Shown: piece by piece, positions 12,276-24,022 of the stretch
Layout of the letters: the number at the start of each line of letters is the position of its first letter
Numbering within the stretch: position 1 is the stretch's first letter
Assembly: GCF_000143415.4 (NCBI RefSeq)
Contig: NW_003314262.1
Coordinates: 3,916,021 to 3,980,020 of the forward strand
Direction: 5' to 3'
DNA: 64,000 nucleotides
Source of the DNA: Selaginella moellendorffii
Lineage: Eukaryota > Streptophyta > Lycopodiopsida > Selaginellales > Selaginellaceae
Translations under genes and position numbers: made by a program
Notes under the pieces: model-generated
What the model saw: only the letters and a program-made list of their open reading frames with translations
Told to the model about the DNA's origin: nothing
Database searches by the model: none

Positions 12276-12279
12276 CTTA

Positions 12280-13859
12280 TAAATAATTCACACAAATCTA
12301 CTAAATCTAATACAATGATTCTTTAAACTTCTTATAATCCCTTGGGCTTGATTCAGTTGTTTATATAATCTTTAAGTTTGAGGAGTCTAATTCAAACAAA
12401 TATAATGTTTAGGTGACCAATCCCTTATATAGATAATTGCAAGTTTATTTTGGTCATCTTATAGATTTTTCATTATTATTTAATAAGCACCTTTTTTTTC
12501 TGAAATCTCATATGAATCAATATTCATGATATAAGCTGTTGTTGTTATAATGAGTGCAATATTTGTTTTTTATTTGATTTTACAAGACAAAGTTCCTCTC
12601 TATACAGATGTGTTGGTTTAAAACTGGCCCAGCGTTTGAACTCTGGGGTGTCAGTCTCAGTCCTGACAATCCCTTGAATCAAGAGAGAAGCAAAGGAAGC
12701 TGTCAAGAAGATTTTTCTTGATACAGCATTGAGAAAAACTCTGGATGCAGCAAAGTAGCCAGTGTGGAAGATATTTGGAGCATACTAAATAGCGCACAGG
12801 TTTATGATAAGTCGAGGTACCTCACATGGAAAGAGCCTGGGCATGTCATGCATGTTAAAAGAGCTAAGAAGCTTTGCCCAGTTCCAAGAGCCCTCTACTT
12901 AGGCCTTCTCACAGAAAGATGGCAAACAGTCCTATTGAGGAGGCTTTCATCTAGTGCAAGATGAAAGAAGCACAAGAAAAATTGTGGAAGTGGAAATTAA
13001 AAGATGAACAGCAGTTCTTTTGTGTAAAATGTTTTTTTCTATATTACTAACAATGCAGTGACACTTTGGAAGTCATGGCCTTGTGTCGCTTGCAACTCTT
13101 TGATGGTGATGTAAAATCAAAGGCATTTCAAGAGATGATGGCCAAGTGAGCAAGCTTGCTAAAAAAAACTTTAGTGTAAGCTGGACAACTTTATCGAGTG
13201 AAAGTGTGAACCTTTAGTGTACTTTTGATCTCGCTAATATTAACTTATTTCATGTGTGTGATGTTTTGTTTTTAGTCTTAAAAACGGAAACAAAATTAGA
13301 ATATTCTAAAGAAAATCTGGAAGGTGCTAAAATTGGTAACAATCACTGCTGAAGGATTCTGAAGTTAGTATGTTCTGTTGGTATTTTCTAAAGCCTCCAC
13401 TGATCATGTTGGTATTATAACTCATAGTGTCTGGAAGTGGGACAAGCAGCTACTTTTGTCTGGCAAGGAACAGAACGGAGATTGTGGTTCTAGACGAAGA
13501 GACTACCTCAATCGATGGTTTGGTGCCACAGAGAGAATCACAAGAAAATATAAGCGAGCATTCAAGGCAGTACTGTGACTCACAAGCTCTTTAACATCTT
13601 GCGAACACAGACTGCGTTTTGGTTCTTCAAGACTGTACGAGTTTTCCATGATTTTCTCTTTTGTTTCTCTCAACTCGTTTCTTTTTCTTTCTCGTGATAT
13701 ACAGGAGAGATAGTCAAGTAGACACTCTCAAGTAACCTTCCTTGGCATTCGCCATTTTTTTTGCAAGTCCATCAAGACCTCCAGCATGATTAGATCTTGC
13801 TTATTAAACATGTCATACATAACTATGTACAGACAATTGTTTCAGAAAAAAACAACACC
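12280..13859. other. Intergenic stretch, no supported gene
   Basis: AT-rich DNA with small open frames (for example 12764-12964 and 13378-13578) that show no domain and no splice-consistent extension. It holds no recognisable repeat apart from poly-T tracts. Confidence 0.4.
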
Positions 13860-14042
13860 CCCCTGTGCCAATGGTGAAATGAAACGAAAGTTCAAAAATA
13901 TCACACCTTGAGAACTTTTACCTTTGGCCACTTTCACCGCACAAGATGCGACACATACAGTGGACACGAGCCGAGACCTCGATTTTGCCACGTATGGAAA
14001 GTCAATTTTGCCACGTTATACAATCCCCACTCCATATAAATA
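13860..14042 (+). promoter_or_regulatory. ELIP-1 promoter with conserved block, two ACGTGGC cores and TATA box
   Basis: The segment around 13916-13975 (CACCGCACAAG, ACACATACAGTGGACACGAG) is nearly identical to the reverse complement of 45935-46010 upstream of ELIP-2. Two GCCACGT words (13987-13993 and 14010-14016) are the complement of ACGTGGC, the core of G-box/ABRE elements bound by bZIP factors in plants. TATAAATA lies at 14035-14042, about 90 bp before the ATG. Conservation between diverged copies argues that these words are functional; light or ABA/desiccation control is an inference from known ELIP behaviour. Confidence 0.7.
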
Positions 14043-14131
14043 CCTGTGTGTCATTTGCCATCAAACATCAAAGAGAGTAGCTCATTGTTGCACTGTTGAA
14101 TTTTTTGCTAGCTAGCTCCCAGCTTAAAACA

Positions 14132-14891
14132 ATGGCACTCGTCACAGGCAGCGGTATCACAGCTCTCTCTTCTTCCTCGCTCATCTCCAATAAGATCCAT
14201 GTCCAATCACAATCGCCCACAAGCTCCATCGGGACAAGAAATCTAGTAGTAGTAAGAGCGTCCTCGAACAAATCAAGGGATGGTGGCGATGGCGGCATCA
14301 GTGGCGTTCTCGACGGCACCAAGAAGGAGATCACCCGCGAGGAGGTGCTCAAGAACCAGGCCGAGAACGAGTCGGAGAAGCGCTCCGTGTTTGGAGCCGT
14401 CCCATCGTCCGGATCCTTCTATCCCAGGCCAGAGGTCGAGAGGCGACCAGAGACTGGCGATCGATCGTTCCCCAGCTTGATGGCGTTCGATGGAGCCGGC
14501 CCGGAAACGATCAACGGAAGACTGGTAAGCGATTGGTGATTTTTCTTCGTGTTTTTTTCTAGATCAACCAAGTAACTAACGTGAACTTGTCAAACAGGCA
14601 ATGGTTGGGTTGGTGTGGGCATTCGCAGTGGAGCGAATGACGGGACAAACGGTGGCGGAGCAGCTCTACTCGCCGGGGAGCACTGGTCTTTTCCATTTTC
14701 TGGCGGTGGCACAGCTATTCGCGTACGCGTCGCTGGTACCCATGTTTAAGGGCGAGAGCCCGGACAGCAGATCGCTTGGGCCATTTAGAGCCATGGCGGA
14801 GCGCTGGAATGGGCGAACCGCGATGCTTGGCTTCCTCGCCTTGGTGATCACCGAGTTTTTCACCAAGACTCCAGTGTTTCACATGATGTAA
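14132..14891 (+). CDS. ELIP: Early light-induced protein (ELIP), copy 1
   Basis: Exons 14132-14524 and 14598-14891 (phase 0 intron, GTAAGC...CAG) give 228 residues. ELIPs are nuclear-encoded thylakoid proteins of the light-harvesting superfamily that bind pigment transiently and protect against photo-oxidation under high light, cold or desiccation. The first 50 or so residues are rich in Ser, Thr and Val with VVRASSNK, a plausible chloroplast transit peptide. Helix 1 carries the chlorophyll-binding motif ETINGRLAMVG, split exactly at the intron. Helix 2 spans FHFLAVAQLFAYASLVP, and helix 3 has the second motif ERWNGRTAMLGFLALVITE. The ATG was chosen because both copies share it along with the leader before it. 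A second full copy is at 45073-45815 on the other strand, and a small remnant is at 30483-30520. Confidence 0.93.
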
Positions 14892-15055
14892 ATTTAATGG
14901 TTCCTAGTCTAGATTTTCACTTCACTACACTTACTACATCCAAGTTATGCTTCTTTACAAAGATTGCTGCGTGAGAACGATGCTCTTTCGAATCGAAATT
15001 GACAAAGATTCTTGTGGCTTCATCACCTCAAGCTCCAACGGAGATTCCCGCCCGC

Positions 15056-15067
15056 AAGAACCCTAAA
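15056..15067 (+). promoter_or_regulatory. AAGAACCCTAAA telobox-like word
   Basis: It lies 6 bp before the ATG at 15074 of the broken family member. The same 10-mer AAGAACCCTA is found close upstream of starts at 34308, 36036/36072 and 52203. It differs by one base from the plant telo-box AAACCCTAA. Confidence 0.45.
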
Positions 15068-15073
15068 AACTTG

Positions 15074-16068
15074 ATGGAGCCACACAAGGCAGCGTCATGG
15101 CGATAGAGCCCTCGTGAGCGAAGAGTGAGCTTCTTTTCGAGATCCAAAGGCACGGCAGCGCTTTCAAAAGAACTACGCGGGCATGGCTCCTCACGGCTTT
15201 GCTCTCTAACTTACTCACGCGATTCTCTCCAAAGCCCGGAGAGCTCATCGACGGAGAACCACGGAAGTACAAAGCCAAAGCCACCTCCGCTCGCTGTGAG
15301 CAGGAGCTTAACTACGTGATCAAATGCTACACTTGCGATTTCAAGCTAGACAAGAGTCTTCCCAGCGCTGTTCTTGTGGTGGTGCAAGGCGGGCGGGACG
15401 AAACCAAGCGGCCGGACTGCATGTACCAGGCACTGAGACAGGCGGGCATGGGGGCAGCGATCAGGAACTCGTCGGCAAACAGGCTCCACTGCCTGGTGCT
15501 CGGCAATGGCTGGTGGGGCTGTGCAGAGTTCCATCCTCTCGGCTACGTGATGGTCGAGCCTGGCAAGCCCGGAAACGAGATCTCGAGCAGCAGCTTCAAG
15601 GAATTCAGACGTCAGCTTAAATCCAAAGGGACGATCAAAAGCGGTAGCGCCAAGCTCCTCTCGGAGAGCTTCCAGCGCCATCCAGACAAGAAGAGCTTGT
15701 TGGTGGAGCCGGAGGAACGAGTGAGGCTGCGAACCGAGGAGGCGCCCAGGGCACTCAACGCCAGGCTCGTTTTCGACAAGATTGTGCACAACGAGGATAT
15801 CGAACGCAGCTTCTCGCCTGTGACTGAGAAGATAAGACTGCTGCTTATAGGAGCGATTGTTTGTGACAGCACGGTCTACGAGAGCAGCATTCTGAGCTTC
15901 CAGGTGGCGCGCAAGGTAAGCGCCAATGACAAGCTTCTTGTTTCGGGTCTCCTCCGGATGTTTTTTGGCAACCGGGTGCTGCACTGGACGCTCCCTGGGA
16001 TCCAAACACTGGTTGCCACACGCGACAAACAGCTGGAAGAGAGAGTGGATGCTGTGCTAATGCCATAG
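15074..16068 (+). pseudogene. Broken copy of an unrecognised gene family (HYP-1)
   Basis: I do not recognise this family. The body (about 15150-16068) is open and clearly homologous to the intact gene at 28918-29997. The 5' part is damaged. About 70 nt near the start are missing, a 20-nt deletion after GAAGAG creates an immediate TGA, and a 9-nt in-frame deletion follows at AGCGCT. The long frame of 289 codons has no ATG at its beginning; the first usable in-frame ATG would be far inside. Shared features include CDFKLDKSLPSAVLVVVQGG, a GWWGC motif, and the end VDAVLMP. It follows ELIP-1 by about 180 bp on the same strand. A 5' exon that bypasses the damage is possible but not seen. Confidence 0.75.
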
Positions 16069-16180
16069 CCTTTGTTACTTTTCGTGCTGCCGATAATCGA
16101 TAGCCATGAACAATTGAACAACCATCACGACTGATGGTCGACGTTTGAGATCTTTAGAACTCATCGACTCTAGCTTAGAA

Positions 16181-18121
16181 CTAAGAGACGATCATGTTGG
16201 CTGCAAGGACATAACCAGCAGCTCCTCTCGGATCCTTGTCAATGACATTCTTGGCAACGAAATTCCCAAACTCAACGGAGGATCTGTAGCTCCTACATGC
16301 CCCCAAGAGGCACTTCCAGTCCACAGTCTCGGGCTCGAAGGGCATGGTTTTGAGCAGCTCCTGGGCAGAATGCAAATGCCCGGCTCTCCCCAAGACATCG
16401 ACCATGCACCGAAAGTGGAGCTTCACGGGCTGTACATGGAAGTCCATCTCTATCGACACGAAGCAAGATCTTGCCGCGTAGACGCTGCCAACGTGGCTGC
16501 ATGCCACGAGCGCACAGCCAAAGCATCCATCCACGGACACGTCCATGGCGTTCATGGAGTGGAAAACGTATAGTGCCTCGTCGGACCTGCCGTTGTGTGC
16601 GTAAGCTACAAGCAGTGTGGTCCATGCAACCACATCCCTTTCGGGCATACGCAAGAACAAGGACCCACAAGGACCAAAATGCCCATTAAGGGCAAATGCG
16701 GTCATAAAAGCAGTCCACGACACCAAATCATGATTAGTACCAGATTCAAACAGATATTTGGCGTCTTCAACGCAGCCATTTTCTGCAAACGCGCTGATCA
16801 TTGCCGTTTTTATTTCAGTGCTCTCAATATGTACAGCTCTGTAAAGTTGTTTTGCCTCGTCTAGGTGCCCCATTCGGGCGTATGCAGAAATTAATGCGCA
16901 TAATGGTACAGTGTTTTGCTCCGGCATAGTCTCAAAACAGATTCTCGCTTCCTCTAATTGGCCCCTGCAAGCAAGAAACGATACCACAATATTCCAGGAT
17001 ACCATATTTTTCTCGAACGCAGAATTAAAAAGGTCCAAGACTCGCTCAAAATCCCCATTCGTGGCATAAGTAGTTAAAAGTATGTTCCACGTTACAATAT
17101 CTTTTTCAAAAATATAATCGATCATGATTTCTAATATCTGCACTCTATTGGCTTTCGCCAAGGCTGCTAGCACGGCATTGCACGCCAAAGTGTTCCAATA
17201 CGGCATGCAATACAGCAATCGTAAGGATTCTTCCAAATACCCATACTGGGCAGCTGCGACAACTATGGTTGTCCACGACACTATATCTCTCCATGGCATC
17301 CTATTAAATATTTTTTTTGCCTGATCTACATGACCATTGTTACTATACGCAGCCAAGTAAGCATTCCATGCCACGAGGTCGTGCTTCGGCATCTGTAGAA
17401 AAATACTTTGAGCATATTCTGGGTATCCGGCGTCGGCATATCCTCTGACCATGGAAGTCCACGCTGCTAGATTCCCCTCCGGCATGTCCTCAAACACCAG
17501 CTTGGCGGCATCTAATTTACCGCAATCTAAGTAGAGACCCAGCATTGTGTTCCAAGAAACTAGATTTCTCTGGGGCATATTCTCCCATACCTTTTGGGCA
17601 TCATTTGGCATAGCCATTACGGAAAGTAGACTATTCCACGAGCAAAGATCTCGCTGGGGCATTTCATGAAAGAATCTCTCGGCCTGGTTTACGAGCCCGA
17701 GCGTGGCATAGGCCGCAAGCAAAGTATTGAAGCATACAAGATCTCGTTCGGGCATCATGTCAAAGATATGCTCTGCTAGAGAGAGCGAGCCGGCTCGAGC
17801 GTACGCTGCGATCATCGCAGTCCACGGCACAAGATTGTGCAAAGGCATAAGATGAAGCAGTTGTCGGGCACTATCAATATACCCAGCTTGGGCATAAGCA
17901 GAGATAATGGTGGACCATGAAATGAGATTCGGCCGAGGTATGCTCTCAAAGATTTGATGGGCTAAATCTAGCAATCTGCATCGTGAATAAGCCGCGAGCA
18001 TTGCATTACAGCATGCAGTATCTAGCTGAGGCATTCTTTCGAAAACATGTTTCGCTTCCAGCAAGTGCCCTTTCCTGGCATAATCACAGATCGTAACCGT
18101 GCTCGATGATATAGAGGCCAT
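16181..18121 (-). CDS. PPR protein 1, PLS class, mostly S-type repeats
   Basis: An intronless frame of 646 residues from the ATG at 18121. PLS-class PPR proteins bind organellar transcripts one base per repeat and direct splicing, editing or stability. Nearly the whole chain is an uninterrupted array of about 31-residue S-like repeats (for example LVSWNTMLGLYLDCGKLDAA, DIVSWTTIVVAAAQYGYLEE). The C-terminus has an E-like region (MPFEPETVDWKCLLGACRS) but no DYW deaminase domain. I see no clear transit peptide: the first repeat starts within 10 residues of the ATG, so the true start could be in an upstream exon. The short leader is unusual for an organelle-targeted PPR. Confidence 0.88.
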   Translation of the reverse strand: MASISSSTVTICDYARKGHLLEAKHVFERMPQLDTACCNAMLAAYSRCRLLDLAHQIFESIPRPNLISWSTIISAYAQAGYIDSARQLLHLMPLHNLVPWTAMIAAYARAGSLSLAEHIFDMMPERDLVCFNTLLAAYATLGLVNQAERFFHEMPQRDLCSWNSLLSVMAMPNDAQKVWENMPQRNLVSWNTMLGLYLDCGKLDAAKLVFEDMPEGNLAAWTSMVRGYADAGYPEYAQSIFLQMPKHDLVAWNAYLAAYSNNGHVDQAKKIFNRMPWRDIVSWTTIVVAAAQYGYLEESLRLLYCMPYWNTLACNAVLAALAKANRVQILEIMIDYIFEKDIVTWNILLTTYATNGDFERVLDLFNSAFEKNMVSWNIVVSFLACRGQLEEARICFETMPEQNTVPLCALISAYARMGHLDEAKQLYRAVHIESTEIKTAMISAFAENGCVEDAKYLFESGTNHDLVSWTAFMTAFALNGHFGPCGSLFLRMPERDVVAWTTLLVAYAHNGRSDEALYVFHSMNAMDVSVDGCFGCALVACSHVGSVYAARSCFVSIEMDFHVQPVKLHFRCMVDVLGRAGHLHSAQELLKTMPFEPETVDWKCLLGACRSYRSSVEFGNFVAKNVIDKDPRGAAGYVLAANMIVS

Positions 18122-18261
18122 TTTATCGCATTGCTTTTGCTGCGTAAGAATTTAGCCTTGTGTGCGAGGTATGTAACTCTCCATTGAAGTGGAAAATGGC
18201 TGTTTCACATAGTAAGTTGTTATTACGGTTTAAGCATAATGAATCATTCTTGTACACATAT

Positions 18262-21267
<3,006 letters not shown>

Positions 21268-21995
21268 ATCCCAACCCGTGCTTGTGGGCTAGTCAAATAT
21301 TTATATTTCAAATGGTAAGAATATACCCTCGTTTGCGGTAAGCCAGTTCTTCTCCCTTACTCATCCGACACTCTTCCATTCTCAACACTTCTGGAGTCAA
21401 CTCTTCATCAAGACGAGAATGCTTGCGATTCTTTTCGCTTTCCCAGTCCTTCCTCAAGTATAGAACTCTCATCCTTTTCGAGGGCCTCCTCGCCCCCTTC
21501 ACTGCTCGAGGCTCGTTCGCTGCTCCAGATCTTGAAAACTTCTGCTGCTACTCCAAATGCAAACCGATCAATCCCCACCAGAAACTCTGGAACCCCGAAA
21601 AGCTGTTCTAAGCTCTGTTTTCCTCTGACATGCCTGTTGGAGCTGATCTTGAACGATTATGTGAGAAGTGGACGGGCTGATCCACGAGCAGTAACCTCAA
21701 CTATGCATGTCTTAGCTCCGCATCAAATGCTTAAGTAACCATCGTTGTAATCAAAGCCCTTCAGGCAGACTGTATAGATGCTCATGATCATCCATTGAAA
21801 GTACTCATCTGTTCTTCTCGCTCGCCAAGGCCGAAGTCGCGAGCAAGAAGCGGAGCTTTTCTTTTTCTGACGGATTTATACACACTACAGTGACAGAACT
21901 TTCAGGCATTTGGACGACACTCCTGTACCAAATAAAGTATACAAATACTTCCACTTTGCTACAAAGCTAGCAATCTTAATGTACAAACAAAACGC
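21268..21995. other. Intergenic, one exon-like stretch on the minus strand
   Basis: Most of it shows nothing. On the minus strand about 21415-21665 there is an open stretch without ATG that reads like protein (GVPEFLVGIDRFAFGVAAEV followed by an acidic tail and a stop). I cannot assign it, and I see no partner exon. Confidence 0.3.
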
Positions 21996-23391
21996 TCATA
22001 TACTAAGGCACTCCTCCAGCTTTCTCATCTTGTGAAACTCCATAGCCATGAACACGTCCACACCGCCATCTCCTTTGCAGCTGGACAGCACCAGCACGTA
22101 CTCGGGCCTGTCGTTGACCGGGGCCGCGATGTACGTCGGCCGCCCCCATCCAAAGTCAACGCCATCAAAAGGCAGCTTTGACCAGGGCGTGATGATCATG
22201 CCGCCGGGCAGGTCAATGATCCCGTGCCCGTTGACCTCGCACCAGTCGATCTCCGACCGGATGTACTCCTCGTTCACGCTCGCGATTGCATCCCGGACCT
22301 TGCGCACACACAGCGACAGCGAGCCATTGACTACCGAGTCAACGGTCGTGTCAACGCATGGCGCCGCCACCACCGCGTTGCCCGTGAAGCCGTCGGGTAG
22401 CGCCGGGCTCTTGAGCTTGTCCCGGAGGTTCATCGCCACGAAGAGCTTGGCCATGGCGGATGGGTCCATCCCAAGAGCGGTGGTGCGTGCCTTCCAGACG
22501 TGGCCTGTGAGGGCCTCAAAGGTGGAGCAGCGGGAGACCTCTCCTCCCTCAATAGCTCTCTTTTTGAGAAGATCGAGCTGCGCGAGAGAGAAGGAGAACG
22601 TCTTGAAGGCGTGCACTGGGGGCTTGGAGACGTCGTACGAGGCCGGGTTGAAGAGCAGCCTCGCGGGAATGTCCGGGAGTCTCATGAGCTCCGGGTGGGC
22701 GTAGGAGATACTCGGTGGCGATCGCGAGCGGAGGGTCGTCCTGTCGGGAGTCATGGTTGCCTTGGCCGCGATGGACTCGCCGCGAGAGATCCTGCCGATG
22801 TCACTGAAGAACTGGCATCCCGAAATCCCATCAAACACGACATGGCTAGTGTAAATCCCGACAATGAATCCCCCACATTTGAATCTCGTCACCTTCAAGA
22901 ACACAAAGAAGAGCGATGAGAACAAAGAAAGATCGGTGGAGTGAAAAAGAGAAGAAGTTCTGGCTTACCTGGATGGAAAACAAGGGGATATCTTCGATCT
23001 TCTTGACATCAACCGGGTAAACGAGCAGCTTCCGGAAGTCTGGATTGGGAATTCGCAGATCGCCCAGCTCGGCGATGGTGGAATCGCAGTAGGCACCGGC
23101 AAAGTGCGCCCCGGCTCCATTGCACTCCACCTCAAGCCTCTTCTCTTGCTCGTTCACTCTGAATCTCCCCGCCGCGAAGTAGTATGGAACGAGAGCTTCG
23201 GCGAGAGCGTTGCGTACGTTGTCCACCACGTCTCCCGTGTCCGGGGACTGGACATCGTACATGAAAAGCATCTCGACGTGGAAGAAGACTTGCTGGTCCA
23301 TGTTGCTAAGAAAGATGGTCTGGTTCTTGGTGGGACGCGCCGGTTTGATGGTCATTGGCTTCTCGGCGTAGACGGTCAAGCGCGAGGCCAT
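21996..23391 (-). CDS. BAHD acyltransferase
   Basis: Two exons, 23391-22969 and 22892-21996 (phase 0), give 439 residues, the usual BAHD length. BAHD enzymes are cytosolic and transfer an acyl group from acyl-CoA (often hydroxycinnamoyl-CoA) to an alcohol or amine. The catalytic HxxxD is HVVFD (158-162), in the context TSHVVFDGISGCQFF, and the structural DFGWG is at 387-391. The intron position before the VTRFKCGG segment is the conserved BAHD intron site. The surroundings (LPFDGVDFGWGRPTY) resemble the branch with omega-hydroxyacid feruloyltransferases and spermidine or shikimate acyltransferases, but the substrate cannot be read from sequence alone. Confidence 0.93.
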
Positions 23392-24022
23392 CTTTGCTAG
23401 ATTTTCACGAATTAGTGAACACAAATATCAAAGCTTTCACTCGTGAAATCACATACCACGATCAAGAAAGAGCTTGTTCTAGCTTTTCCCGGATGAAGTG
23501 AAGCGAGTTTCCTGAGATGAGAGTGCTGCTGCTGCTGCTGCGGATAACATTTAAATCGAGAGCTCGGCCTGCTAAAAGTTGGTGGCTGTGCATAGAAAGT
23601 CGCAAGTCAAATGTGTGCTGGACCAAAAAAGCATCCGTTGACGAAACGCACTTTACCTCTTAGACGTAATCATGAGAAGTTCAGTTTACTGCACCACTTC
23701 TGGGCGACCAAAATGACCGATCTACCGCATAGATCTGCCGACAAGCTTGAGAAACGCTGCTAGAAAGTCAAGAAATCTTACCGCGTTATCCTATTGAGAA
23801 ATCTAGCAACTGAAGTTAGTGGGCTGCGAGAGCGGAAAGTCAAAGGTTTGCTGCACCAAGAATCCAGCAATATCCAAAACATCTTAATACCTTCTTCCAG
23901 AAGTCCACGAAGGTGTACTGATGCTTATCTTCCTGTAGAATTGGATGTTACAGTGAAATCACGAAACAATGGAAGCTTACCTTTTCTAGCTCCTCCAAAG
24001 TTGAAAGCTTGCCGCCAGGAAA
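23392..24022. other. Intergenic with a weak local duplication
   Basis: This is the 5' flank of the BAHD gene and 3' flank of PPR-2. Segments at about 23577-23640 and 23813-23872 resemble each other (AAGTCAAA, TGCTG, ACCAA in the same order), suggesting an old tandem duplication. I see no gene. Confidence 0.35.

Larger units (their letters stand above)
312..12279 (-). mobile_element. Ty3/gypsy LTR retrotransposon, decayed, interrupted by a nested element
   Basis: An LTR retrotransposon read on the minus strand. It is bounded by two similar short LTRs (316-479 and 12109-12275), each with TG...CA ends on the coding strand, and flanked by the 4-bp direct repeat CTTA (312-315 and 12276-12279). 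Reading right to left the order is gag with a zinc knuckle, a degenerate protease, then reverse transcriptase, RNase H tether and integrase. Protease before RT before integrase at the end is the Ty3/gypsy order. A purine-rich stretch next to the left LTR (about 480-495, complement) fits a polypurine tract. Pol is broken into many frames and gag has a stop, so the copy cannot be autonomous. A second element beginning at 3460 splits it between protease and RT. Confidence 0.88.
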
